From: Artemia franciscana
Lineage: Eukaryota > Arthropoda > Branchiopoda > Anostraca > Artemiidae
Length of the DNA stretch: 64,000 nucleotides
Reading direction: 5' to 3'
Assembly: GCF_032884065.1 (NCBI RefSeq)
Contig: NC_088868.1
Location: 38,246,867 to 38,310,866 of the forward strand
Positions within the stretch are counted from its first letter, which is position 1. The number at the start of each line of letters is the position of its first letter. A program made the position numbers and the translations under genes. Under the pieces are notes generated by a model. That model ran no database searches, was not told the origin of the DNA, and saw nothing but the letters and a program-made list of their open reading frames with translations. This document shows positions 45,497-59,470 of this stretch, piece after piece.

Positions 45497-46687
45497 ATGA
45501 AAATTGGAACTTGGAATGTTACGACGTTAAAAAATGACTATCGCATCGACATTTTGACTGACGAATTCAGACGGTTTGAACTGGATTTATTAGGAGTTTC
45601 AGAAACTCATATCCCAGGGGTAGGAAGCATGAAATTTGGTGACATAGAATTTGTTTACTCAGGAAGGATGGATGGGATACATAGACAGGGAGTAGGGCTC
45701 ATGATGAATAAGGAAGCTGCTAAGTCTTGTTTAGGCTGGGAAGGTATTAATAATAGAATACTAATTGCTCATTTTATGACTAAAAAGTTTAGGGTATCAG
45801 TTATAGTAGTATATGCCCCCATTGAACCAACTGATGGAGATACTAGTGACTCAGATGAATTTTACTTACAGTTACAGGAGCAAATAGACAGGGTACCAGG
45901 TAGAAATATGGTGTTTTTGCTAGGAGATTTTAATGCCCAGGTTGGTAGAAATAGGGATAGATGGTATCCTAGCCTAGGTAATTTTGGTGTAGGAAAAGAA
46001 AACAGTAATGGCTATAGGCTTTTGCAATTTTGTAGGTATAACAACCTAGTTATAACCAATACGGTGTTTGGTCACAAAATGGCCCATAAGTTGACATGGT
46101 ATTCACGTGATGGTAAGACAGCAAACCTTATTGATTATGTTATTGTAAATAGAAGACTAGCAGGATCAATACAAGATACTAGGGTGTATAGGAGTGCCGT
46201 TATTGATGTTAAAAGTAAAGATCACCATCTAGTAGTGTCTAAGGTTAATTTAAAGCTGAAATTTCGGAAGAGTAACTCCCTCCCGGAAAGTTATGATGTT
46301 GGTAGACTTCAGGATGAAAATTTGAGAAAAAAATTCCAGGAACAGTTGAATACTAAACTTGAGGGTTTAAAATTTGACAATGTGGAAGATGGATGGAATA
46401 ATTTCAGAAAAACAATTTGTGAAGTTGCTGATGGTGTCCTAGGGAAGAGTGCTAAGACAGCAACTAGGAATATTAGTGAAAAAGCTTTAGGTTTAATAGA
46501 GAGTAGAAGGGGTTTGTATAAGAATTATCTGAGCGATAGGTCGTATGAAAACAAAAGGAATGTAAAGAAAGTGGAGAAAGCATTAAAATATGAACTAAGG
46601 AGATGTGAAATGGAGGCGATGGATAAAATTGCTGAGGATCTGGAAGATGCGGCTAGACGGCATAATAGTAAAATATTATTAAAATAA
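45497..46687 (+). CDS. RTE-2 ORF, first part: AP-type endonuclease and linker
   Basis: 396 residues beginning MKIGTWNVTTL. The exonuclease/endonuclease/phosphatase fold motifs are complete: TWNVTTL (Asn), SETH (catalytic Glu), VVYAPIE, LLGDFNAQVG (Asp, Asn), LTWYSRDGKTANLIDYVIVN and SKDHHLVVSK (the Asp-His pair). This domain nicks target DNA to prime reverse transcription. Similar domains are often annotated as craniofacial development protein 2-like because RTE endonuclease was captured in that gene. Residues 240-396 form a basic, helical linker toward the reverse transcriptase. The frame ends early in the 40-bp insertion. RTE-1 shows the same protein continuing with YWHVNKLKG. Confidence 0.85.
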   Translation: MKIGTWNVTTLKNDYRIDILTDEFRRFELDLLGVSETHIPGVGSMKFGDIEFVYSGRMDGIHRQGVGLMMNKEAAKSCLGWEGINNRILIAHFMTKKFRVSVIVVYAPIEPTDGDTSDSDEFYLQLQEQIDRVPGRNMVFLLGDFNAQVGRNRDRWYPSLGNFGVGKENSNGYRLLQFCRYNNLVITNTVFGHKMAHKLTWYSRDGKTANLIDYVIVNRRLAGSIQDTRVYRSAVIDVKSKDHHLVVSKVNLKLKFRKSNSLPESYDVGRLQDENLRKKFQEQLNTKLEGLKFDNVEDGWNNFRKTICEVADGVLGKSAKTATRNISEKALGLIESRRGLYKNYLSDRSYENKRNVKKVEKALKYELRRCEMEAMDKIAEDLEDAARRHNSKILLK

Positions 46688-46719
46688 TAATATTAATAAT
46701 ATTAAATTAAAATAATATT
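46680..46719. other. 40-bp AT-only insertion in the RTE-2 ORF
   Basis: Relative to RTE-1 (8331-8349) 40 bases consisting only of A and T are inserted between TATTAT and ACTGGCATG. They contain in-frame stops and shift the frame by one. The insert is made of AATAATATT-like phrases resembling its flanks, suggesting slippage or templated repair. Confidence 0.85.
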
Positions 46720-48461
46720 ACTGGCATGTTAATAAATTGAAAGGGAGTAGCCGATCCGGACTAGTCCCAGTTAAAGATAGAAATGGGGCCACAATTAGTG
46801 ATAAGGGAAAAGTTAAAGAAAGATGGGTGGAACATTTTGAGAATGTGCTAAACCGAGATACAGTTGCAGGAAAAGATGTAGATGAAAATGAAAAAGTTTG
46901 TGATACCTTGGATGTGAAGGAAGATTTGTTTAGTGAGGAAGAATTAGCGACAGTACTAGAAGGATTAAAAAATAATAAGGCCCCAGGTGCTGATAGTATG
47001 ATTAATGAGTTCCTTAAATATGGTGGCTCTGAGGTTAGGAATAAGCTACTGAAGATTATGAACATGATTTTTGAAAAAGGGGAAGTACCCAATGATTTTA
47101 GGAAAACCTTAATTAAACCACTGTATAAGAAAGGTGACAAGAGTGAATGTCGGAATTATCGAGGCATTAGTCTGGTCTCTGTAGGTAGCAAATTACTGAG
47201 TAATATGATACTTTTTAGACTGAGACATGCTGTAGACAAAGTTTTAAGGGAAGAACAATGCGGTTTTAGAAAAGGTAGAGGATGTGTCGACCATGTTTTC
47301 ACTCTTAGGTTAATAATTGAGAAGTCCCTTCGTTGTCAAACACCTTTGGTCCTTAGTTTTATCGATTATGAGCAAGCTTTCGATTCTGTTGATAGAACAG
47401 CATTAACAAAGGTCTTATCGTTATATGGTATACCAGAAAAATACATTAAAGTGATTTGCGCTATGTACGAGAATAATACTGCTGCGGTTAAGGTAGGAAA
47501 TGAGGTTAGCAGCTGGTTTTGTATTAAATCAGGAGTTAAGCAGGGTTGTGTTCTATCCCCCTTTATATGGATCATTTTGATGGACTTCGTCTTAAGGAGC
47601 ACAGGAAAGGCAATTGGAGACCATGGAATCAAATGGGGAGGAAGAACGCTCCTGGACTTAGATTATGCTGATGATTTAAGCATATTAGATGAAAGTGTGA
47701 GCAAAATGAATGAATTTTTAGAGGTTTTACGAGTTCAGGGTGCTAAAATAGGCTTGAAAATTAATGTTAAGAAGACTAAGTCACTAAGGTTAGGAATAAG
47801 TGAAGATGAACAGGTGACCTTAGGTAACGAAAAGATTGATCAGGTTGGGAGCTTCAGTTACCTTGGTAGTATTATTAGTAAAGATGGTGGGAGCAGTGAA
47901 GATGTTAAAAGTAGAATAGCTAAAGCTCAGGGTGTTTTTTCACAGTTAAAAAAAGTTTGGAAGAATAGAAAGATAAGCCTACAAACCAAGATTAGAATAT
48001 TGGAAGCTACAGTGATGACATTGGTCAAATATGGCTCTGAAGCATGGACACTCCGAAAAGCAGATGAAAATTTACTAGATGTTTTCCAGAGAAATTGCCT
48101 ACGGATTGTTCTGGGTACCCGGCTGACTGACCGTATTTCAAACAGTAGGTTGTACGAAAAGTGTGGTTCAATCCCGCTTTCTGGGGCTATAATGAAAGAA
48201 AGGTTGAGATGGCTAGGCCACGTTCTACGGATGAAGGATGACAGATTACCGAAGATTGTCCTTTTTGGCCAACCGTCTGGGGCTACACGGAAAGCAGGTC
48301 GTCCTTGTCTGGGTTGGGAGGATGTCATAAATAAGGATTTAAAGGAAATGGGAACTTCCTGGGAGGGTGTAAAGAGGGAGGCTTTAAATAGATTAGGTTG
48401 GAGGAGGAGCGTGCGTAGCTGTGTTGGCCTCAGGCGGCAAAGTGCTGCAGTGAGTTATTAG
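46716..48461 (+). CDS. RTE-2 ORF, second part: reverse transcriptase and C-terminal domain
   Basis: The frame opens after a TAA at 46713-46715 within the insertion and continues to the natural stop. RT landmarks appear in order: [30 protein letters not shown] (motifs 1-2); [32 protein letters not shown] (motif 3, catalytic Asp); [14 protein letters not shown] (motif 4); [10 protein letters not shown] (motif 5, catalytic Asp pair); and [12 protein letters not shown]. The C-terminal part carries [20 protein letters not shown] and [11 protein letters not shown], a conserved tail of RTE-like proteins. All catalytic residues seen are intact. No ATG starts this segment, so translation would need the upstream ORF. 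Apart from the insertion the element looks recently active. Confidence 0.85.
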   Translation, partial: YYWHVNKLKGSSRSGLVPVKDRNGATISDKGKVKERWVEHFENVLNRDTVAGKDVDENEKVCDTLDVKEDLFSEEELATVLEGLKNNKAPGADSMINEFLKYGGSEVRNKLLKIMNMIFEKGEVPNDFRKTLIKPLYKKGDKSECRNYRGISLVSVGSKLLSNMILFRLRHAVDKVLREEQCGFRKGRGCVDHVFTLRLIIEKSLRCQTPLVLSFIDYEQAFDSVDRTALTKVLSLYGIPEKYIKVICAMYENNTAAVKVGNEVSSWFCIKSGVKQGCVLSPFIWIILMDFVLRSTGKAIGDHGIKWGGRTLLDLDYADDLSILDESVSKMNEFLEVLRVQGAKIGLKINVKKTKSLRLGISEDEQVTLGNEKIDQVGSFSYLGSIISKDGGSSEDVKSRIAKAQGVFSQLKKVWKNRKISLQTKIRILEATVMTLVKYGSEAWTLRKADENLLDVFQRNCLRIVLGTRLTDRISNSRLYEKCGSIPLSGAIMKERLRWLGHVLRMKDDRLPKIVLFGQPSGATRKAGRPCLGWEDVINKDLKEMGTSWEGVKREALNRLGWRRSVRSCVGLRRQSAAVSY

Positions 48462-48583
48462 TACAAGTAGTAGTAGATAAATAACCATAATTAGTTTGGA
48501 AAGTTTTTCCACCACGATTAATTTTACTAATATTTTTTTTTTTTTCGGTGTCATTAAGGGTATTCATGTAATTTTTGGGAAGC

Positions 48584-50587
<2,004 letters not shown>

Positions 50588-51725
50588 AATATTAAATAAA
50601 TAAAAACAAGTTTTTTTAACTGAAAGTATGGTGTAGCATTAAAAATCAAAACAAACAGAAATTATTAAGCATATGAGGGAGTTTGCCACCTCGTCAATAC
50701 CTCGATCCTCACGCTTTAAATTCAAATTTTATTCCAATTCCATAACAATAATCTCTGAATCACAAATACAATTTGGTTATAATCAAAAACTCTTTTGAGG
50801 GGCGAACCCCTCATATACGTAATAATTTGTGTCGTTTTTTACGTTTTAGTGTTGCGCCTTACTTGCAGTTGTAAAAACACGCTTTTTTATTTAATTTCAG
50901 ATCGGTTTTTAAATAATGCTGGGAAAACTGGTGCTCCGCCATGAAAATCCTCGTTTCCCATTGAAATTTCCTCCACGGTAAGGTCATCTTACATAACCAC
51001 CTCCCCCTGAGCCCCCCCTCTCAACCCACCATAAAAAATACCCCTGAAACGTCTGTAAACTCTTAATAACCAAAATTATATATATAAACAATGGGCCCAG
51101 TTTATAAATTGCAGCCCTTCCCCCGGAGACTGTTGGGGATTAAGTCGTCCTCAAAGAGTTAGTTATTAGATTTTTTACTATGCTGAACAAAATGGCTATC
51201 TCAAATAAGGATCCGAGGAACATTGGGAAAACAAAGGGCCAGAGGGGGCTTATTTACCCTCCATTTTTTGGTCTATTAAAAAAGGCACTAGACTTTTTAA
51301 TTTTCTTACCCAATGAACCCTTTTGCAACATTCTAGGACCACTGGGTCGATACGATCACCCATGGGAAAAAAAAATAAATGCACATCTTGGATCTTTCTC
51401 TAGCAAAAAGTTCAGAATTCCACATTTTGCAGATTGGAGCTTGAAGCCTCTACAATAGGGTTCGTTGATTTGAAAATTGAGGGTGTGATTTTTTAGATTA
51501 TATGATTTTCAGGGTTTTTTCCACTTTTTTCGAAAATAAGGTAAATTTTCTCAGGCTCATAATTGTTGACTATTAATGCTAAACTTGATGGAACTTCCAT
51601 ATTTAAAATCAGCATAAAAATCAAATTCTTTCGATGTATCTATTGATATCAAAATTCCTTTTTTTAGCGTTTCGGTTAAAATTGAGCCGGGTCACTCTTT
51701 GCTTAAATTTTGTTACCACGAACTG
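50588..51725 (-). repeat. F1 interspersed repeat, diverged and internally deleted (copy g)
   Basis: It has a tail-type start (TAAATAAAAACAAGTTTTTT), then only the inner-type hairpin (GAGGGAGTTTGCCACCTCGT against GAGGGGCGAACCCCTCATAT), the body and the degraded head around GTTACCACGAACTG at 51712-51725. The outer GC-rich palindrome and part of the body are missing. A short duplication of the head (ACCACGAATTGAGCCGGGTA) follows at 51733-51752. Confidence 0.75.
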
Positions 51726-51897
51726 GTAACTTACCACGAATTGAGCCGGGTAACTATTTGGTTACACCACCTAGAATCATTGTTTTGTAGTTGGTTTGTG
51801 ACAGTGAAAAATGAAGAGAACTAACCTAGAAAATTTCCGTAACGTATCCTCCATTTAGCAAGCAAGACAGAACCATTTCAGCAGGCAAGTTACTTTT

Positions 51898-51990
51898 TCA
51901 AACAGTTCGTGGTACCAAATATGCATTAAGCCAGCGACTGAATATTAACCAGAACTCTTAAAAACATAATTTTGATATTAACAGACACGT
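51898..51990 (+). repeat. F1 head fragment (copy h)
   Basis: It starts TCAAACAGTTCGTGGTACC and follows the F1 head for about 90 bp (AACCAGAACTCTTAAAAA, AATTTTGATAT) in the opposite orientation to copy g. The second half of the head hairpin is lost. Confidence 0.7.
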
Positions 51991-52769
51991 AACAAAATGG
52001 CTTATTTTACTGATTCTAATTATATAAGATTCAAGATTTTTTATTTGAAACGAAATATAGACAAAGAAAGAGTCTTCAAGTAAAGCCAAGAGAGTGCCAA
52101 GCTCGAATCGAAGGATCATCTAATATCAAAGATATATTTTTATGATCCATACAAATAAAATAGACAAATTAAATGCCACACATCTAATGATTCAAATTCC
52201 CCAATTTCTATCCTAACCGACCAAATTTTTTGCAAATAAAAAGAATTTCAAACTCCTCTAAAATTGCTTAATCACACTAGGTAACAGCCAAAGTCGCCAG
52301 GGTTTTCTCAAGCGATTTAGACTCATTTTGGTGTTCTGAGTCTGAATATCACATTAATTTTGCTCTATCAGGTCAATATTTTGAAATACAGCCATAGGTC
52401 TACCTGACGAGCTGTACATATGCTAAAATCAGAGGTTTTGAGTTAAATTATATTATTCTTTGAGGAAATGATGAACGAAAACATTATGTTATTTCGTTAA
52501 AATGGCTGCATATGTGTATGAATGATTGGTAGTTTATTTCAATAACCCTTAGTCAATCGAATCGATTCTAAATTTCATTGTCTGATATTAACCTGCATTC
52601 TTCTATTTATTTCACTTGATTAATATGTCTTTGGCACGAAGGTAATGCAGCAATGATCATGATGTTTTCTGCTAGGATCATGGAATGATCATGTAATGCA
52701 ATGATTACGTTTTCTACAATTGTGATGTTTTATACCTTTAGAGATTACACGCTCTCAGTGAACAATAGG
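51991..52769. other. No gene seen
   Basis: AT-rich spacer with repeated GATCATG phrases near 52655-52700. No coding evidence. Confidence 0.4.
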
Positions 52770-53385
52770 ATCATCATAGGATTTGTAAAGCACGTCTACA
52801 AGACTTACTTTGAAGTCAAACTCGGTAAATCAAGATTAGTCTTGCGCACCGCAGACAGTGCACAAGATGTACGTGTGATACCTCGGACTGTTGACGAAGG
52901 ATGCAAAAACTTCACTGAAGGCTGGGACTTCGATGGTTTGGAGGGAGCCGTTGGACCTTTCGTCGTATTTTTACTTCTGTGGCATAAACGCTACTGGCAT
53001 CAACTGGATGAATCGACTCAGCCTCAAGTACCCGAACTTCCTTCTGCCTGCTGTCTAGCTGCTCGCTGCGAAGAAAATCCTGCACCAGTGTTCATAGAGC
53101 TTCTCGACACCGAGACAAGGCCACCAGTACAGACAAGGGAGGATATACAGAAGAGGAGTGTAAAGCACACAATGGTCTGAGGCTCTTTGCGCAAAGCAAG
53201 CTTAATGATCTGGTTCTGTATATCAGCCTGTCGAAGACTACCTCCAAGCTATTGGTCCCCAGAGTTAAAGAGAAAAACTACTTGGTGAAGAAGTGCGTAT
53301 CACTTTCTTTTGTAGAAGGTATGAGGACAAAATTGGCTACTTCCACCAGGAAAAAGCCTCGTATGGTGCCTATATGTCACCGGTC
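52770..53385 (+). pseudogene. Decayed copy of a multi-copy invertebrate protein family
   Basis: Three frames in succession keep pieces of one protein. 52770-53180 has HVYKTYFEVKLGKS and later CEENPAPVFIELLDTE. About 53182-53300, in a shifted frame, has LFAQSKLNDLVLYISLSKTT and KLLVPRVKEKN. 53293-53365 has EVRITFFCRRYEDKIGYFH. The order (Y-x-x-YF-x-x-KLG; a proline-rich PVF-x-EL; LF-Q-x-x-LNDL-x-x-x-LxLSK; RITFYRxRxE) matches a widespread uncharacterised family in arthropods and cnidarians whose members are often repeated in genomes. I know no function. The Cys/His pattern expected after KLG is replaced by unrelated sequence. Two frameshifts and a stop make it non-functional. Confidence 0.5.
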
Positions 53386-54374
53386 TTTTGGGTAAACTTG
53401 AAACTTCTCAATACAATCTGTGAGATTGGTGACTATTCATTGACAGCAACAAGCACTCTTTTAAGTGTGTACTCCACAACAGGAGCCAGTTCGCCTTCCT
53501 CTTTTGCAAATATTATGACTTATGCTTATCAAATTTAATGAAGTAAATAAAAATTGAATTTGGATACGTTGACTGCTATTTCTTTAGGAAAATGGAAGAA
53601 ATCGTCAGAGGTTTCTCAACTGAGGATCCGCAGCTTGTTGGTTTTTACGCAAAACAGATTTTCTAGAAATCGTGACCTGATTTCGCAAAACCAAGATCAT
53701 TTTTAGACTGAGAGCATCAAAATTAGTCTATTTCATCTGGAAGACCCTGGACAGTTTTCAAAAGATTTTTTTGTTGCTCAGTGCTCTAAGTCAAATTGAA
53801 AGAATTTAAATCGAATTCCATATTCTTTTTACCAAACGGTTGTATCTTTAAGAGTTCTATTTTTATCTTCAAAAATGGACAAAAAAAGTAACTTAGGATT
53901 AGGGGGAGAATCGAGATCTCTCTTAAAAATATACTTACATAAGGTGTATTTAAATTTGGATGGACTAGGTAGAAAGTTGAATGTTCTACAAAATTAGTGA
54001 TCTAGAAATTGTCTGGCCCTTTTTAATTCTTGGATTTTGACTGAAGAAACGGAAGAACCCATTGTTTAGCTCGGACAGCAAAAGACATTTTTCAAGCACG
54101 AATGCACCAGTCCTGGCAAATCTCCAAGACTTAGCTAAATGTAAAAACTCTGTCAAATCTTTAAATAGATTTCTTTTCGTGAACAACTAAATAATAACCT
54201 TTTTCTGGGTTTTAAACAAAGCTGTCTGACAAGTTTTTATTTGCAATCTCTCGACAAACGAAGATCTCTTACGAAACCTGTTTGACTAGTTTGTAGCAAG
54301 AAATTAGACACTTCATTTAGCCATCAAGCAGTGAATATAATTAGGAATTCCGATATTTATAGGCAATCACGCTG
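53386..54374. other. No gene seen
   Basis: AT-rich spacer upstream of the LINE. Short open frames only. Confidence 0.4.
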
Positions 54375-54529
54375 CGATAAAGGTGGCGAGAGAAAAGTAA
54401 GCAGAAGGGGGTGAGTGAGTTGGTAGCAAAAGCCCTGGTACCCACCGGGCGTGCCCCTTAAATTGCGGGGACAAGGTAGCCAACCCTCTATACTTCCCTT
54501 ACTTTTCTCGTAAGGAAACCACCGGTAAA

Positions 54530-55636
54530 ATGGGTGATAACCTAGTACAAAATTCAGTACTGAATTTTATCTCAAGAGCTATGATAGTAGGTGTGAAAAC
54601 AAATGTTTTTACTAGGCGAGGACTCGAGTTTTTCAGCCGTGAAGCGATTTTAGAAGCAAGAGAAATTATCTATCGCAAGTCTAGGGGAACGTGTAATAAA
54701 ACACGTAAGGACGAGAGCAAATTGATGGACATTGCGAAGATGTTCGCTCGCTGTGCCAAAGAAAAGAGACAGCTTCCTGAATTCGTTATTTTTGAGCCCC
54801 AAGAAGTTCCCGCCTGCAATGAAGGGATCGCTGCTTGTGTAGTGTCCACTGTCAACGAGATGAATCGCAAGTTCAATGTCCTGCTTGACCTTTTGAACCA
54901 GAAACCATTACAGTGGCCTGAAGGCAACCCTGTTGCTGCTCAAGCTAATGAGTCTACTCCTTCTCCTCCGTCTTACTCAGTAGTCTTGAAAAAGCCTCCT
55001 CCTACCGTTGTTACCGCAGAAGAAAGGAAAAACTTCTTGTCGAATATTTGTGGTGATGCTTTGAATGATGATGATTTTGAACTCCATCGAGGGAAGTACG
55101 AATGCCGCCTCGTAACTAAGAACAAATCTAAAGCAGCGGTACTAGCACCATCTATTAACAAAAAATCGCCTGAAACACTGGCAAGCGTTAAAACTCCCAT
55201 TTTCATTGGTATGGTCACGTTTGTCCCAGCTCATATTAATGGTGACGCGCTTAAGAGAATTATACCGAATTGTGAAAAAGCTGATGAATGTGGCAAAACC
55301 AGATCCTTCAAATTATAATTCTAATCCCGCCAGCATCTGAACCACGCCATGAAAAACCCTCCTAAGATTGACTTGGAGTGGTACCCCATCGAGGAATTTA
55401 TCTTTCTTCCAAAGCGCTGCTGTAACTGCCAGAATTTTGGTCATATTTCTGCTACCTGTTCTAGCCAGCAAATTTGTCCTCGACGCGGAGAAGGAGGTCA
55501 TGTCTCTAGCCCCAACCAGTTCTTTGGATACCCTATAGCATGCACCCTCTGCAAATCAAAACGCCACACTTGCCATTCCTTCAACTGCCCCACAATAATA
55601 AAAATCATCAGTGAACTGAAGCGGCCCAATGTCTAA
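54530..55636 (+). pseudogene. LINE ORF1 (gag-like, zinc knuckles), two nonsense mutations
   Basis: One frame of 369 codons from ATG at 54530 to TAA at 55634-55636, interrupted by TAA at 55316 and TAA at 55322. Residues 1-125 are basic and helical, 126-165 are Pro/Ser-rich, and 166-262 contain an RNA-binding-like region. After the stops, WYPIEEFIFLPKRCCNCQNF leads into zinc knuckles: a complete C-x2-C-x4-H-x4-C (CCNCQNFGHISATC), a degraded second one (CPRRGEGGH, the second Cys changed to Arg) and a third (CTLCKSKRHTCHSFNC). ORF1 proteins of this type bind element RNA. Confidence 0.8.
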
Positions 55637-56345
55637 TAGTCCTGCCTGTGTCAAAATTACGTCATGGAACATGAACGGAGGAGTCCCCAACAAACTTGCC
55701 ATAATTCAAAAATATTGTGCAGACTGTGACATTATGTTTATACAAGAACATATGGTCTCTCCTCACAATATTTCTCTCCTAATGTTCTCGCACGAATTTA
55801 CTTTTTACTTTGAGCTGGCAAAAATTCGGTCTTTCGTACGCCCCTCCGGTGGCTTGGCGATTATTTGCCACCCATATATTGAAAGTAAGGTGTTATTTAC
55901 GCATGATCACTTCTTGGATATATTTTACGGCAGTATTGCATTCTTCAACGTATATCTTCCTACAAACTACCATAATGATATATTGGAGCGAAACTTTATG
56001 AACGCAGTTCGTGAACTAGCGAAGTGCCTGAAGTCAGTGACCCAGAGAGATTTGCAATGCGCAATCACGGGGGACTTCAACTGCAACCTGCTTGACAGCA
56101 CGTGTGCCCGTAGTCAGCTTCTAAACGGCATCTTTGATGACAAACTTATTATCCTCCCAAAATACAGTGATTACTCCTTCGTTCATAATTCTGGGTCCGT
56201 TTCAAACATTGACCACACGGCCTGCTCTAAGAATATTAATGGAAGTTTAACTGTTCTAAAAGACGCTGTCTTCACTGATCACTTACCCCTACTAGCATCT
56301 CTAAGCATAAAACCAGCTCTGCGTCAACCCAAAAATGACAAGTGA
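55629..56345 (+). pseudogene. LINE ORF2, AP endonuclease part
   Basis: ATG at 55629 overlaps the ORF1 stop (ATGTCTAA). The 238-residue stretch shows ITSWNMNGG, MFIQEH (catalytic Glu), GGLAIICHP, ITGDFNCN (Asp-Asn), SNIDHTACS and TDHLPLLASL (Asp-His). All landmark residues are present. The frame stops at 56345 and continues in the same frame at 56382 (VLNSLLVKIRILF), so a nonsense change separates it from the linker. Confidence 0.8.
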
Positions 56346-56979
56346 AAAGTAGTAAGTGAATGGGATAAAATTAATACTACTTTGTGTCATCAGGTGCTGA
56401 ACTCACTTCTTGTAAAGATACGAATCCTCTTCCACTTACTCCAAGTGAATTCGAATTTTGATCCCGCAGATGTGAGAGTACTCATCAATATATTCTGTGC
56501 CGAAATTACTCACTCGATCCTCTTAGCTGAGAAAATAGCAGTTCCTACTAGAAAGGTTAGAATGAAAACAGAAATTCACAAATTCTTGCAAAATCCGGCC
56601 CTAGTTAAGTGTTGCAACGATTCTAAGTTTTGGGTTTAGAATCTGGCAAGATTATGATAGGCCCAAATCCGGTCCTGTTAACTCGGTCCGTTTATGGACG
56701 AAATGAAAATTTGACAAGCAACTGAAAGCTCATCGTACCAAATTAAAAGAAGAGTACTCCTCCATAATCGTAAGTGACCCAAAACTAATCTGGAAAGCCC
56801 GGTTGAGCGAACCGGCCGCCGGAAAACCACATGATTCGATTAGCGAAAAAAAAATAGGAATCGTACTTTTCCAACGAATTCAGTGCCCCCGACCCAATTA
56901 CGTTTAATCCCTTCGCAAACCGGCTAGAATCGGTATTATCCAACCAATGTGTCCCTGATTTTGTCATTACTTACGGAAG

Positions 56980-58379
56980 CGTACATGAAGCTATTTTAAA
57001 GCTGAAGAGGAAACATTCCCGTGGTGTAGACGAACTGTGCGCACTAAATCTGCTACACGGTACCACTATACTTATTGAATATCTGACGCTGCTATTCCAG
57101 ATTATTTTCACCACTGGTATTGCACCTGACTCTTTTTATATCGGTTTGCTCTCGCCAATCCTTAAAAAAAGGAAACCACAAGACCAATGCTCTTCGTACA
57201 GGCCAATCACTGTTGCTCCAGTGCTCTGTTAAGTTCTAGAGATCTTAGTCTCAAAAGAAATTCAATATTCGTGCCGAATGCCTGACCACCAGTTCGGTTT
57301 CCGACCCGGTCTGGGTTGTGCTCACGCTCTCTTCAGTCCTGCCGCTATTCTAGCAGGTTCTCACGAATCTGGTGACCTTATAGTGATTGTTGCTTTTGAT
57401 GTGAGTAGAGCGTTTGATTCATCGATTCACAGTCAGGCCCTTTTAGCCGCTTACCAGCAAGGTGTAAACCTTCGTGTCACTAGCATACTGTACGATATAC
57501 ATTGCCGTTTAAAAGTGTGTATAAAGATAGGTAACCGCATCACATCAGTGGTTCTTCCAGTAAAGAAAGGTGCCCGCCAGGTAAAAAAAAGGTAAAGGAT
57601 ACGGCATTAGACTTTTAAAGTCCGTACCGGCGGTGCTGATCTCCGTTTCTTGGCCCTTCAGCCGGGAAGTGCAATGGGGATTACGCCAGGGCTCATTATT
57701 ATCCCCAAGTTTGTACAATAACAGTGTTTTAAATGCCCAGGCATGTGTCAATGTTTTTTTTATCTCCAGGAATATAAATGTGTCGCTACTTACATACGCG
57801 GACGATCTGTTAAATCTAAGTCGGTCTATTAGGGGTCTGCAATTGAATTTCTTGATTCTACGTGATGAATACCGAAAAATCGGCCTGGCTTTCAATGCTT
57901 CTAAATCTGCAGTTCTTTTTTTTCAACGATAGCTCTTCTCAGCCTGAACACCTCCTGCTGGGTAGCGAGTCAATTACCGTTTCATCTCACGTCGTGTATT
58001 CGGGTCTACCCATAGGCCGTAACCTTAACGAAACTCGTCTACTGCTCGTCAAACACATCGAGAAAAACTCCGCACCGCGTATGGGTCCATAGTCACCAGC
58101 AGACTCCTCTTATGCCGAAAGTATCTCGCGAATATGTACAACGCTGTCGCACTGCCGCATATTCTATATGTTGCGCCATTTTTGAATTTATTAACTGACA
58201 CCCAAAAACATAAGCTCCGGTCCCTTTATTTTAGGTTCGCGAAGTTCCTGCTGCGATGTCTCTTGTGGACGAGAAATACTTATATGATTGATAAACACAG
58301 GATTGCAGACCCCAGTATCGCGGTAAACCGGTTGATTTCTAATTTTCAGGCAAAATGGAACCACCCCTGGCTTCTATAG
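56980..58379 (+). pseudogene. LINE ORF2, reverse-transcriptase and C-terminal part
   Basis: RT remnants: AILKLKRKHSRGVDELC, TTGIAPDSFYIGLLSPILKK (motif 1), SSYRPITVAPVL then a stop, HQFGFRPGLGCAHALF (motif 2), VAFDVSRAFDSSIH (motif 3), VQWGLRQGSLLSPSLYN (motif 4, frame-shifted) and LLTYADDLLNLS (motif 5). About 70 bp around 57570-57640 look inserted or rearranged within motif 3-4. The C-terminal segment (VALPHILYVAPF, YFRFAKFLLRC) follows to 58379. Several stops and frameshifts. Confidence 0.8.
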
Positions 58380-58502
58380 TTCTTGATTGTGTATTTTTCC
58401 ATGCTGTGTTTTAAATTTCTCTCCGTTTTTCTTCTCTTTTTTTCTTTTATTTTTTTTTTCATTGTACTCCGTTTTGTTCCATGTGAAAAATACGGGTAAT
58501 AA

Positions 58503-58622
<120 letters not shown>

Positions 58623-59470
58623 GTTTATGGGTGATCTGGTGCTAATTAAATTGAGCCTTAGGCAAGAAATATATTTACTCAAGTTAAGTTTTACGTGTGA
58701 AACTTATTAAAAAACTGAATTTTGAAGAAAATTCAATAGTAGAATAGAGCCCCTTCCTTTTCATCTTCAAATTTTATTCAGCCAGAAAAGTTTGGTAAGA
58801 TGTACTTAAGGCGAAAACTACAAGTAACAACAAAAAGCAGGAATCCCATTGGTTGGCCAGTTTAATAGAAATTTTCCAATTCCAACTTTTCAGTGACTTG
58901 AATTCTATTAAAGCATCAACGACGCACTCGTGCACAGATCCCGTGACTAAGTGGTATTTCAAGCGTATTTTGGTTTCAAATGTTTCTCAGCTGATTTTTA
59001 CAAAAAAGCTTATATCTTTTCTTACATGGATTGAGTTCTTGCCAGGGGCTCCTTAATCTCACTCTCTCTAGCCCAGAAGTCATGAAAAAAACCATTAGGA
59101 CTCGCCAGAATACCGCTTAGAGATTTGAGAGTCAATTACGCTGTTGCCACACAGACAAATAGGCTGTATACAAAATTGTACATGCTTTAAGAGGGGCAAA
59201 TCCAGCGGCATATTCTAACGTTGCCCTTAAAATGGGTGATTTTCTTATTTTAATGACTTTTATTCGTGTAATTGATAATACAATGACCTGTTTTGGCTTA
59301 GAAGAGGCTGAAATAGTCATTATCGGAAAAATGTATTATAAGGCCCTCGCTGTTCATCGCCTTTTAGTAAATAGACACGGAAATATTCTCACGATTTCTT
59401 ACTAAAGTAAAAACTGCTTGTACATGAATAGCTCCAATTTTTTTTAACGCAAATAGTAAAATAAACGTAC
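58623..59470. other. Probable intron/3' part of the sulfotransferase gene
   Basis: It lies downstream (minus strand) of the sulfotransferase exon. An acceptor-like TGACTATTTCAG on the minus strand near 59306 would add a serine and two residues before a stop, but no terminal exon could be confirmed. Confidence 0.3.

Larger units (their letters stand above)
44913..48476 (+). mobile_element. RTE-2: RTE-clade non-LTR retrotransposon, 5'-truncated, near-intact coding region
   Basis: Nearly identical to RTE-1 from the leader to the tail. It begins within the leader at CTGCGGCAGGGCG and lacks the tandem arrays. The coding region starts with ATG at 45497, where RTE-1 has AAG, and runs to TAG at 48459-48461. 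The tail after the stop is TACAAG(TAG)3. One 40-bp AT-rich insertion at 46680-46719 breaks the frame. Without it the region has a length divisible by three (975 codons). A target-site duplication is not clear; TAGAT occurs at both edges but overlaps the tail motif. Confidence 0.85.
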
